This document shows positions 51,893 to 64,000 of a stretch of DNA of 64,000 nt, piece after piece. Position numbers and translations under genes: made by a program. Position 1 is the stretch's first letter, and every line of letters begins with the position of its first letter. The notes under the pieces were generated by a model. That model was not told the DNA's origin and ran no database searches. It saw only the letters and a list, made by a program, of their open reading frames with translations. Origin of the DNA: Eulemur rufifrons (taxonomy: Eukaryota; Chordata; Mammalia; Primates; Lemuridae); the NCBI RefSeq assembly GCF_041146395.1, contig NC_090997.1, positions 33,397,501 through 33,461,500 of the forward strand. The letters are read 5' to 3'.

Positions 51893-53793
51893 TTATTTTT
51901 TCAAGATATTACAGAGGTACAAATGTTTTTGGTTACAGGGAATCACTTTTGTTATGTATGCTTGAGTCAGGGTTATAAGTGTGCCCATCATCCAGATAGT
52001 GTTCATTGTACCCATTAGGTAGGTTTTCACCCATCCCCTCCTCCCACTTCCCCCTGCTTGATTTCCACTGAGTTTTATGTTCCTCTGTGCACATATTCCA
52101 GTTCCAGTTTAATAGTGAGTACATATATATGGTGTTTGTTTTTCCACTCTTTAGATACTTCAATTAGGATAACGGTTTCCAGTTCCATCCAAATTGTTGC
52201 AAAAGGCATTAATTCATCCTTCTTCATGGCTGAGTAATATTCCATAATATACATATACCATATTTTGTTAATCCATTCATGAATTGATGGGCATTTGGGT
52301 TCATTCCACAACTTTGCAATTGTGAAATGTGCTGGAGTAAACATTCGAGTGTCGGCGTATTTTTGATAAAATGATTTCTTTTCTTTTGGGTAAACAGCCA
52401 GTAGTGGGATTGCTGAATCAAATGGTAGGTCTACTTTTAGTTCTTTGAGGAATCTCCATACTGTTTTTTATAGAGGTTATACTAATTTGCAGTCCCACCA
52501 ACAGTGTATAAGCATTCCTTTCTCTCTGCCTCGACACCAGCGTCTGTTGTTTTTAGTCTTTTTACTAAAAAGCCATTCTAACTGGGGTGAGGTGATATCT
52601 CATTGTGGTTTTAATATGCATTTCTATAATGATTAGTAATGTTGAGCATTTTTTAATATGTTTATTGGCCATTTGTCTATCTTCTTTTGAAAAGCTTCTG
52701 TCCATGTCTTTTGCCCACTTTTTAATGGGGTGGTTTGTTTCTTTTCTTGCTGATTTGCTTGAGCTCTTGGTAGATTCTGGTTATTAGCCCTTTACCAGGA
52801 TGCATAGCTTGTGAATATTTTCTTCCATTCTGTAGGTTGTCTATTTGCTCTGTTGATTATTTCCTTAGCTGTGCAGAAGCTTTTAATTTAATCAAGTCCC
52901 ATTTATTTATTTTTGTTGGTGGTGTGATTGCCATTGGGATCTTCTTCATAAATTCTTTGCCTAGGCCAATATCTAGAAGAGTTTTTCCAACATTTTTTCT
53001 AGCATTCTTATAGTTTCATGCCTTAAATTTCAGTCTTTTATCCATCTTGAATTAATTTTTGTGAGCAGTGAGAAATATGGATCCTGTTTCATTATTCTAC
53101 ATGTGGCTATCCAATTTTCTCAGAACCATTTATTGAATAGGGATTCTTTTCTCCAGTGTATGTTGTTGTCTTCTTGTGAAAAATCAGTTGGCTGTATGTG
53201 GATGGTTTTATATCTGGGTTCTCTGCTCTGTTCCATTGGTCTATGTCTGTATTTTTGTGCCAGTACCAGGTTGTTTTGGTTACTGTAGCCTTGTAGTATA
53301 CTTTGAAGCCTAGTAATGTGATGCGTCCAGATTTATTCATTTGCTTAAGATTACTTTGGCTATTCAGGCTCTTTTCTGATTCCAAATGAAGCATAGAATT
53401 ATTTTTTTCTAGGTCTGTGAAATATGACATTGGTATTTTGATGGGGATTGCATTGAAGTTGTAAATCACTTTGGGAAGTATGGACATTTTAACAATGTTG
53501 ATTCTGCCCATCCATGAGCATGATATGTTTTTCCATTTGTTTGTGTCATCTGTGATTTTTTCCTCAGTGTTTTGTAGTTCTCTTTGTACAGATTTTTCAC
53601 CTCCTTAGTTAAGTATATTCCTAGGTATTTTATTTTCTTTGTGGTGATTGTGAATGGTATTGCGTCTTTGATTTGACTCTTAGCTTGACTATTATTGGTA
53701 TATAGGAATGCTACTGATTTGTGTACATGGATTTTATAACCTGAGACTTAGCTGAATTTATTTCTCAATTACAGGAGTCTCTTAGGTTTTCTA
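51893..53793 (-). mobile_element. Younger 5'-truncated L1 inserted in an older L1
   Basis: Antisense 3' UTR ('gatattacagaggtacaaat') and ORF2 C-terminal part: 'catggctgagtaatattcca', 'tttgggtaaacagccagtag', 'ttggttactgtagccttgta', 'ataacctgagacttagctga'. Ends before the RT core. Flanks ggagtgattctttt (51879-51892) and ggagtgcctctttt (53794-53807) match at 12 of 14 bases and are the likely target duplication. Confidence 0.85.
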
Positions 53794-53807
53794 GGAGTGC
53801 CTCTTTT

Positions 53808-54523
<716 letters not shown>

Positions 54524-54544
54524 CTTAAATTTTTCTTGTTTACC

Positions 54545-55240
54545 ATCAGTATTCATTTAGATTTTCCAACTGCTCTCCATTCTTTCCCATATCTTTGTTT
54601 CCTTTTGGTTTCTAATGAACCTAGGATCTGTAGTGATGTTCTCTGTTTTAGTAATTATATTTTCTATTTTTCTCTTTGGTCAGTCAAGTGGGATGTTCAT
54701 CAATTTTATTAATCCCTTCAAAGAGCCAATTTCTGTTTTAATTGATTTCTTAATTTATATTTCATTGATTTCCACTCCAATCTTATTTATTTTCTTCTTT
54801 ATCCTATTTTGTATTGATTTTTTTCTTCCTCTTAAGGTAGAAAACTACATGATTAATTTTATAATTATTTATTTTGCAACAGAGTGTTTAAAGCTATAGT
54901 TTTCTGAGAAGAGCTTTAGCTGCATCTCACAAATTTGAATGTGTTATATTTTTATTATACAACAGATTAAAACACATTTTAATTTCTTTTGTGATTTCTT
55001 TTTTGCATATCTAGATATGTCTTGCTTAATTTCCAAAATTAGGCTATTTCCTTGTTTTGGCTATTGTTTTCTAATTGTATTGTGTTTTTGTCAGTTGGAA
55101 AATGTAATCTGTGTGATCCCAATATTTTAAATGTATTGAGAACATTTTCTTGTGGTCTATCTTGATGAGTATTCCATTTGATTTGAAAAGAATATTTATT
55201 CTGAGTTGTTTGTTCAGCTTAATACTCCCAATAGCTAGTC
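54545..55240 (-). mobile_element. Old L1 fragment (ORF2 mid region)
   Basis: Antisense: 'tcatcaattttattaatccc', 'aaagagccaatttctgtttt', 'ctttagctgcatctcacaaa', 'gagaacattttcttgtggtc'. In L1 order this belongs to the left of 51480-54187 on this strand, so it is either a different copy or rearranged. Confidence 0.75.
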
Positions 55241-55879
55241 TCTGCCAGGCCTTGAGCTCTGCACATATATGAAGCTTAGCATTTGGACAGTGACTCAAAA
55301 AGGTCCATATATATCTATTTTTGAGTACTAAATTGCTGCTAGAAGAAACTTAGAAACCAGAATAAAATAATATTGACCATAATTATGTGTGAATTTTTAA
55401 ATATGCCTGTTTAATCAATATTTGGGACTATATCATTTTAAAACAATTAAACATAAAACATTATTATGCCTTTTCTCTAATAATTCACTCTAAGGACAAA
55501 TACAAACACAGTGTAGGAATTCTACAAAAATGATGTTTATGTGTCTAAATTCTGTACTTGTGTATTGTATGTACTTGTGCTTGCTTGATATCCCTCCATA
55601 ACAGAATATAAACAAATATTTTGTTTTTTATGTTATTATTGAAGTTATGAAGAGAGGCTATTGAAAGTAGAAAAATAAGATATCAAATTTTAGGACTGCT
55701 ATATTGAACAAATACTTTCATCAATTTTTTTGGTAATACATTTCTATGGGGGATAATATCCATGTGAAAATTTTATATCATCAGTGAGTACATGAAGTAT
55801 TAGATATGAAAAATGCGAATATTATAAAACGCATATAATCTATTTGGATATGCGACAAAACTAAAGAAGATAATATAGT

Positions 55880-57320
55880 TAGACATATGGGACAAATTCT
55901 AGGATCAGCACAATGTTCAGAAAACTGGAGTATGGAGTATACATGGGAAACAGATGTTGATGAGGTTGGAAAAGTAAGAAAGAACCACAGTGTACTAAAG
56001 AAAAGAGTTTTAATTCATCTGGAATACAGGAAGTGATTTTGGCAACTTTAAATTTTGAAAGATCTAGAAATGGTATGGAGGGTTTATTGTAGGAGTAATA
56101 AAAGGCAAGAAAATCTGTTATGATAACAGTTACAGAGATCCCTATGGAAAGATATGATGGCCTCAAATAAGGCAGTGCAATGGTAATAGACCCGAGGAAA
56201 TAAATTCGGGTCATGCTCTTCACAAACTAGATTTAGGAAGATTTGACAAAGGATTAGGGAGACGGTAGGCTAGGACCAATCTTGGATTAATCTCTGTGTG
56301 GATGGTGGTACTGTTAACTGAGAGAAACAATACAGGATAAGAACAAGTTTTGTGGGAAACATGATTACTTCTATTTTGTATATTTTAACTTTGAGCCTTC
56401 TATGTGACATTCAAGTGGCCACATGTAGTAGATAACAGGATATGTGGATTAGGATCTTTTAAAAGGTGTCTGAGCTAAAGGTCACCAGTTTATAGTGCAA
56501 GATAATCTATTTGGGTTTAAAATAAAATTCTATTTATATTTTTATCTTACTCATTTTAATTTCTATTTTGCATGTTTTGTAATGCAATACTATGTTGAGC
56601 TAGTAGGCATGAATATAATTTATTAAACAAATATTTACTATTTAAGCCATCTCAAATTTTTTTTTTTCAGCAGTGGTTGAGATCAAAATATTTGGAGACC
56701 CCTTTAACATCTCTCATGGGGACTGGTGTAAGAAATACAGAGGAGCAAGAGTGAAGCCTTGTGCAACATTGACATTTAGCCAGGAATATGAGAAGAGGTG
56801 ATGCAAGTAGGAAGAAGACCAGAGAAGAAAATTGTCACTAAATTTTAGAAACCAAAAAAGAGGGGTGGTCAAAGAGCTCAAAAGAGCTCAGTAACAGGAG
56901 GGCTAAAAACATCTGCCTAAGTGGAATTGGCACCATGTAAGGGATGACTAGTATCTGTGAAAATATAATTGTGGGGATGGGAGTCAGATTTCAAGATGTC
57001 AAGAAATAAATGAAGTAGAAGAAATTAGAGAAGGTGTGAGTTCAGGTTACTTAAACGAGTAGCTTGATTTTAAAGAGGATAGAGAAAGAAACCACTAGAG
57101 AAGAAATACGTTCAAATTGTTTTTATTGGAAGAAAAGTCTTGATTATTTTACGATTTTGTGCTTATGTGCCAAGAGAAAAGGAGCAATAGAAGACAAGGT
57201 TGAAGATGTAGGAAAATGAAGGGGTCAGTTATGAGTGAAGTCCTCACTGGGCAGAGGGATGGGATCCAGTGCATGGGTGCCCGCATTTACTTCGGATGAA
57301 TGGGGGAATCACCTTATAAT
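55880..57320 (+). mobile_element. Ancient interspersed repeat, family not assigned
   Basis: Purine-rich text such as 'gtggatggtggtactgttaa', 'gacattcaagtggccacatg' and 'gggatgggatccagtgcatg' matches the pattern of a common old mammalian repeat that I cannot name with confidence. Boundaries are loose and non-repeat patches may be included. Confidence 0.4.
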
Positions 57321-57599
57321 GTGAGACGGGACATAGGAATAGGGATTGGTGCATGTTCAGATGCCATTCAGCACACAAGGATTCTCAGTTGGATAAAAAA
57401 TACAATCCAGTCCCATGCTGTATGTAAGAAGAGGTGCATCTCCAACAAAATGGCACAAAAAGTTAAACTAAAGGAATGGGGAAACATATCTGGTAAAGAT
57501 GAGCTAAAAGAGAGTAGACATTGCAGTATTAGAATTCAAGTCACAAGGATTCTACAACTGATTCCCTACTTGTTATTCTCAATACAGCAACCAGAGTGA

Positions 57600-58165
57600 T
57601 CCCATTAAAATCTTAAGATAATCAGGTTGCTTCCCTGCACGAAGCCTTCTAATGGCTCCCTGTTACTCCCATCATAAAAGTCAAAGTCTGTGTTGTGGTC
57701 CACAAAGACATACTCAGTCTGACCCCTGTTACTTTACTGAATCCATCTCATAATACCCAACCCTTCACTTATTCGGCTCCACTGCTCCTTGAAATCACCA
57801 GGTATAATCCCCCTCAAAGTCCTTTTCATTTGCTTTTTTTACATCCTGGGATATGTCACCCAGATATCTGCATAGCTCACTCTTGCTCAAATATCACTCC
57901 CAGTGAAGTTTTCCTTGATCAATTTTAAATTGAACCTCACCATCATGTGGAATGCCCTTTCCCTTTTCCCTTTTCATTTGTTCTTTGGTACTTATCTAGC
58001 ATGCCACATTATGTTTACCATTACATTTTGTTTTTGTCTGTCTTCTTTCACTAGAACATGAACTCCGCAAGCAGGATTTTTGTCTATCTGTTCACTGCTT
58101 CATCTCTAGGACCTAGAACAATGCTTAGCACATAGCAGGCACTCAAAATTCTTGTTGAAATCAGA
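57600..58165 (+). mobile_element. L2 3' end
   Basis: Sense L2: 'gcttccctgcacgaagcctt', 'agtctgtgttgtggtccaca', 'cactagaacatgaactccgc', 'cttagcacatagcaggcact', then 'cttgttgaaa'. Over 500 bp. Confidence 0.88.
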
Positions 58166-58254
58166 AATATGTACAGAGTGTAGCACTTTATATTGCAAAA
58201 AAATATTTATTTACCTTTAGTTTGAAGATATATCAGCAATAAATTTTATGTTGT

Positions 58255-58510
58255 TAATAAAATTAATATTATTTACTATGTGTCAAACACAGTTACATAT
58301 TATTAACTCATTTAATTCTCACATAGAGTCTATGAAATCATCCTCATTATTATTTTCCCTATTTTACAAATGAGGAAACTGAAGCACAGAGAGAGAGATG
58401 ATAAAATCTGTCCTAGATGGCATAGCAAGAAGGTGAGAGAACAGGGATTCAGGCCTGGACAGTCCACCTCCAGGGCCTGCTCCCTTTGCCATTATCTGGT
58501 ATCCATTGCT
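58255..58510 (+). mobile_element. MIR
   Basis: Sense MIR: 'tactatgtgtcaaacacagt', 'ctcatttaattctcacatag', 'ttacaaatgaggaaactgaa', 'aacagggattcaggcctgga'. Near full length. Confidence 0.9.
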
Positions 58511-58849
58511 GCCTCTCACATGCCGTGACCTGCACAGAATCAAGATGATAAAAACTTTAGACAGTTACAGAAACAAGAACAGTGAGAGAAACACCATTAG
58601 ACAGTCTGTGTAAAATCCACTAAAAAATGTAGAGACTTTGAGTAATATAATTGATATTATTGAATTAATAAGTGTGCATATATATTTACACCTCTATAGG
58701 AACAAAATATAATTTTTTTACTGGCTTTGTATGAAGCGGATAGCCTCAAAAAGATTTTATGTCTATGATTAATAAGATAGTGATGGTGCTGATAATGATT
58801 AGTGATTAGCAATAATTATTAATTCTTATATTAGAAACTAATAATATAG

Positions 58850-59075
58850 AAACTTATTATATTTCAGGCACTGTGCTAAGTAGTTTAGATAGATTATCTT
58901 ATTTAATTCTCTAAACAACTCGGTGATATAGGAATTATTATAATCCCCAGTCTATAAATGATGACATTGAGTCTTAGGGAGGCTATGCAAGTTGGTCTGA
59001 GTAAACTCCAAATAAGTGGTGGATCTGAAATGAGGCAGTTTAACTCTAGAGACCACACTCTGTGCAGATTAATGG
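58850..59075 (+). mobile_element. MIR
   Basis: Sense MIR: 'caggcactgtgctaagtagt', 'cttatttaattctctaaaca', 'atgatgacattgagtcttag', 'agtggtggatctgaaatgag'. Confidence 0.88.
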
Positions 59076-59119
59076 TGAAATAAAAGATTATTCACTAAAT
59101 CATGTTGAGACAGTTAGCT

Positions 59120-59560
59120 ATGAGAAAAAAATCAATGTACACCCCTGACTCTTGTCATACATCAAAATAAATTCTGAGGGATCAAGGAAGAAATGATAAA
59201 AATGTTCAACCATATAAGTAGTTGATGAAAATATAAGTGAATATTTATCAAAGCACTTTCTGAGCTAAATTGCAACAGAAGTATTGCAAAGGAAGAGAAT
59301 AATAGAGTGACTACATAAAAATGAAAAGCCATCTTCGTGGCAAGGAATAAAATAAGAAAATTATATCAAGGGGTTAATCAATCAATTGAAAGTGGTAAGA
59401 AAATACTATTAATTGAGTTGATATATACACAAAAGACATGGACAGTTTACATGCTAACAAATATGGAAAACATTTGAAAAAATATTTATCCTTATGGTAC
59501 AACTTAAAGGAATAAAATGATAAAACTATCAATAAATGGTAAATGATCATGTAATCATTT
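59120..59560 (+). mobile_element. Old L1 (L1M) ORF2 3' fragment
   Basis: Sense: 'actcttgtcatacatcaaaa', 'gtgactacataaaaatgaaa', 'tacacaaaagacatggacag'. Diverged. Confidence 0.65.
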
Positions 59561-60109
59561 TATTTTTAAACATATATTTTGAATGTAGTTAAAAGATAAA
59601 TATATAATTATGCATACAACTATATATATAACTGTCTATGTAACTGTGTATAAAAGATGAAATAGAAAGAAGGGTTTAAAATAAAAAGCAACAGTCTTCT
59701 GCCTATTGTTCTCCAACTTCAAGTCTATTCACTAGAGACAAAGCACTATTAAGCATTTATATTTGGGGTTAATCAACTTTTCACAGCTCATATACTACTG
59801 CTATAACAGATAAAAATGAGTTTTATTTAGGCACCCCTCTGTCCTTCCACCACCAATCATTATTTTCTTTCCTCTATGGGTCACTTCTGCAACTTAAAAT
59901 AACATAGTTATTATTCACCATAGATTTGAATTATGCTTCATACCCCCTCTACGGGTCCAATATCATGACCACTGTTCCACTTGATGGAGAATGTTCCTAG
60001 CTTTAAATGCAAACAGGCTCTCCTTTTAACCAAATTCTTTTAACCTACTAAGTTTTCATTTTGTTAACTCTTGCTATTCTGCAAAAGACCATTTGCTTAC
60101 TAGATCTCA

Positions 60110-60830
60110 TTTCTTCTTCTTTCTTGGTAGACGCTGTTTTGCTAAGGAGGATATGTGAGTGGTAAATTTTCCAAGTTCTTCCAAATTCTGAAGATTTCTT
60201 ATACTGCCTTTACACTTGATTGATGGTTTGCCTGTATATAAAAATCACAGCCACAACATAATTTTCTCTAAGAACATTGAAGATATTTCTCTCTTTCCTT
60301 CAAACATCCAGTATTGCTGATGGGAAGTCTGATACCGTTCTATTTTCTTTTCCTTTCTCTAGGATCTGATTATTTCTTTCTGGAAGCATTTAGGCTCTTC
60401 TCCTTATCCTTGGTAATTTAAATCTTATAATGATTTTGTATCTTGGTGGTTTCATTTTACAGTCATTGTATTAAAATGCAGTGACTTCTCCACTCTGGTA
60501 ATTTGTCTTCTATTATTTTTGCAACATTTATTCCCCTCCATAATCAGTTCTGTCTTTCTGGAACTCATATTGGTTGGATTAATGTTCATGTTTTTTCTTA
60601 TCTCTTGAATTTTTCATATATCCTTTCTTTTAAATTTCTTTTTATTAACAGTCTTACCATTAGTTTTCAAAAGCTCTTTTTTTTTCCCTGCCATCCTGAA
60701 CACTAATTAGAGATTATTATAAGGTTTCTTTCCTATTCTTGGAATTATCTCTCACTTTTCTAAGATCAATTCTTCTTTATGTTTATTTTGGTCTTTCTCT
60801 TTAATGTTGTAGTTTTTATTTTAATAATAT
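60110..60830 (-). mobile_element. Old L1M/HAL1-like fragment, ORF1 region
   Basis: Antisense: 'ttgctgatgggaagtctgat', 'tttctttctggaagcattta', 'ctttctggaactcatattgg'. Matches the ORF1-side pattern of L1M/HAL1 elements. Confidence 0.6.
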
Positions 60831-60903
60831 AGTGCTGTTTGAATAACCAGGTAGAGGGAACAAAATCAAAATAAGGGGTTAGAATGGATGATTGGGATTT
60901 CTC

Positions 60904-60913
60904 AGTGTGTGTG

Positions 60914-60944
<31 letters not shown>
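60904..60944. repeat. (GT)n microsatellite
   Basis: About 20 GT units with one GC interruption, followed by ttatgtgtgcacatgtg. Potential Z-DNA-forming alternation; no link to a nearby gene feature. Confidence 0.95.
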
Positions 60945-62068
60945 TTATGTGTGCACATGTGGGAGGTGTTTTTGAGTGGACAATTGGGGAGTTGGCTACT
61001 AGGACAGTCTACCTGCCAGAATAACGAGGGCTCTGTAGGGGCCAACAACACATCTGTTTCAGATTTGTGGAATACTGGTCATTCTGCATATGTCAAATAA
61101 ACAGTTTTTCTAAGGAAGACATTAAAATTATTTCCTATTTTTTAATTTCATTTCTCACTTCTGTCCTGTCATAGTATCTGCCATTTCTAATCTAGAGCTT
61201 CTCATGGGATGATTAGCTCCCTTCTGGTTTAAAGCCCTTTTCATCTGTGGTTTGAGCTACAGCTTCCTCCATTTCGTTTCACTTTCCACCCTTTTCTATA
61301 AACTTAGAAACTTCTAGAAATGTGTTGGCATGTCCCTTCCTTGAAGTTCCTTTTTTGTTGGTAAGTTTACTTACTATTATTTGAATGGACTCTCACTGTT
61401 ATTTTAAATTTGGAACATTTGTGAGAGTATAGAGTTTGGGGGCATTATTAAATCGTTAGATTTTAAAGTGCAGAACTGATATTGTCAGGTTTTGGTTATA
61501 ATTTAGCAATCCTTTTGAGAAGCAATTTTGCAAAATATACAAAAAGCCTAACTATTACCACACAATGATTATAGCAGAAGAGCCTTAAATGTGTTCTACA
61601 AGTTCATCAAATAATTTGAATGTTTCCAATATATTTTTAAATGACCTTAAATATGAAAACAGCTTGATCGACACAGTTTTCACTGCAGAGTTCTATGTTA
61701 ATGTTAAAGACTTCAAGCAGTTTAAGGGTCCTGTAAATGATATGCCATCTCTATAGAATATTTTTTGATATTAAAATGTTTTAGAAACATTTAGAATCAC
61801 ATGGAATTACTTATACTATAATATTAAATATATAAGTAGACTACAAAAGTTACAGTGGAATCACAGTTCTTTTAAATTTGCATAGAAAATTCAACTAATA
61901 TGCTAATAGTGTAAGAGTGGTATTGGGAGGGCTTTACTCGTTAAAAAGAAACATTGTATATCATATTTTATCTTTCATAAATCCACGTAATGTATTTTAT
62001 AAACTTCCAAAGAGAAAAAATAAACCTATGAAATAGCAACAATAACAATACAAGATTAGGAGACATAC

Positions 62069-62100
62069 ATGCGCACACACACACAAGCATACACACACAA
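62069..62100. repeat. Imperfect (CA)n microsatellite
   Basis: gcgcacacacacacaagcatacacacacaa; short and interrupted. Confidence 0.75.
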
Positions 62101-64000
62101 GAACTAAAGAGAACTCATTCTCGTCTATTCTGTCATCTACTATTTTCTACTATCTCATGTACTTTTTTCAACAAAGTTGAAATATTACTTGGATAATACT
62201 GTCCCCAGTTTCTGCTGGAGTGACTGCTTCCCCAAATAAAGTAAGGAAAATGAGTAAAAAGTATTCAGAAAATGTAGCAACTGTAAGATTTCTGGTCTTC
62301 TTTTTAATGTTTTCCAAGCTGGTAGTATAATAATTTTTTGATGGTACTATAATAATTTTTTAAAACATAGTATATTAAATGAAAATCAGTCTCAAAGTTT
62401 ACCTGTAAAAATGTAGAATGAAAATTTAATCACAATATCTTTTGCCTTTTACATCTTCGTGCTTATATTTATTCTTTATGTTATAATACTAAATACTTCA
62501 GATGGATTCCTATTAGTAAGACATTTGTGTTAATATAAGAATTCTCAACCTCATCATGAATCACCTTAGTAATATCATCAAAAGTAAATCTCAGGCACAT
62601 TTATTTTGCTCTGTATGTCTGAATCTTTAAACATTTCATGTGAGGGCAAGTGCAAAATATTTCTCCCACCTGAATACCATTTTTTTTTTCCTGCCAAACT
62701 CATGGTTTTATCTATGGAATTCCATATATATACACACACATATATATACAGTAGGAGTGTTGTCATTTTTATTTCTCTGGGTAAACAATTCCTGTGGGTT
62801 TTATAAAATAGTTTACTGTATTGCTTAAGGATTAAGTGGAAAAGACAGAATTAAAAGTGCTATTACAGCAAAAGGTCAAAATACAATTTTCAATTGCTCT
62901 TCATTTTTCTGATGTATGGCATGGAGTTTCAGAAGTCAAGTAACATCACAATAATCTTTCATTCAAGTTTGTATTTGATTGCTTAACATCTGTGAATTGT
63001 TAAGAAAGTCATTGCACAAACTTTCCTTAGTTTAGATTAGTTTAGAACACATCCCAGGGTATTTAGTCAGGGAATAATCCTGCTTATAAAAGTGTGTTTG
63101 TGTGTTTAAATAAATAGCATTTTTGTAGACAAAGTTATGCCTTATTCTTTTTTTAAAGAATTTGTTAAAAAATTTTCCCACCCCACTTTTGGATTATCTA
63201 CAGCTTCAGACAAATATAGTACTTAATACTAAGTTCAAAAGGAGAATCTTAAGCATAACTTTTTAATATTTGGCTCATTTTTGTACATGTCTGCAATGTT
63301 TGGCAGAAACGGTGTTGAAATGTATGACAATATTCTATTGTAATCTCTTATTTTTCTTTACTTTATAACTCATATAAGCAATTCCTTTTTTATTGGTAAA
63401 TATCATAGTATGAATAATTCATATTATTAAAATAGAGATTGGGAGGTGATATTTTAATAAAAATAAATATTTTAACATTTTTATAATTAATTTTTTTTTA
63501 ATTTGGAGAATAGATTGACCACATTTATAGATAATTTTAAAAAACAAATTTTAAAATGTTGTGGTACACAAGGAAATAAGATATAGAAAAAGTTTGGAGT
63601 TAAACATTGTTTTTCCTAAATTTTAAAAATAGACAAAATTAATGAAGTGCCACAGACAAATGAATAAACAATATTTTAAAAATATCATTTAAAATATCTT
63701 TGCTGCTTTTACTTAGCCTATTGTAACTTTTTGAATAAACTGGAATTGAAATTAATTATAAAACATAACTTTAATTAATAATAATATATTTTATTTGCTT
63801 TTATTGTTTATGTAGCTATTCTGCACATATTCAACATTTGGAACTTGCCCAAATCTGACAATTACTTTTCACTGACTCCTTTTTATAACACTTAAAAATG
63901 TGAAGCAATTAAAATAGATTGTGATAATAATCTTCTAGAAAATATTCAGATGTACAGGGAACAATATTCTTTATCCTTCTTTCTATTTGTATTATGCTCC

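Noticed and set aside
55879..56223. 114-codon antisense frame
   Set aside because: Lies in an ancient repeat; no domain recognised and no supporting splice or start context.

Overview
The window is primate nuclear DNA, most likely from a strepsirrhine and probably a Malagasy lemur. The evidence is the SINE content. The full-length Alu dimers (5650-6179, 24556-24903, 39391-39741, 54188-54523) carry the long linker around 'aaattatctggccaacta' and the right-arm ending 'ctcactctagcc' that I associate with lemur Alus rather than human Alu S or Y. The short L1 3' ends with 'gggtacaaa' close to the A-tail point the same way. Species is not resolvable by eye.

Only one protein-coding exon is supported: 7532-7745 on the + strand. 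It encodes 71 residues of the N-terminal Rab3-binding helix and most of the FYVE-type zinc finger of RIMS1 (RIM1), the presynaptic active-zone scaffold. It has a clean branch point, polypyrimidine tract, AG acceptor and GTGAGT donor. Everything before it is the end of one RIMS1 intron. The roughly 56 kb after it is the start of the next, very long intron; I could not find the following coding exon, which should hold the last zinc-binding cysteine pair.

The intron is a layered archive of transposable elements. 1-15 kb holds an Alu monomer, a trimeric Alu, two short hAT DNA transposons with target-site duplications, and a decayed mariner with a readable transposase remnant. 15-33 kb holds old L1 pieces, an L2, several MIRs, three Alus, LTR-like sequence, a 5'-truncated lemur-type L1, and two copies of a MIR+MER5-like block. 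33-41 kb holds an old sense L1/HAL1-like element split by a younger antisense L1, then L1M pieces, a young Alu and an L2. 41-48 kb is mostly unique, with a local duplication (42.1 and 43.4 kb). 48-55 kb is a nested stack of L1s and Alus. 55-64 kb holds an ancient repeat, L2, MIRs, L1M pieces and a GT microsatellite.

I found no new biological system. The observations most worth a second look are two old intra-intronic duplications. In one, a 370-bp block from 30.6 kb appears to have been copied into a hAT element at 22.6 kb. In the other, a short segment was copied over about 1.3 kb; one copy then took a tiny L1 insertion and the other a 44-bp tandem duplication.
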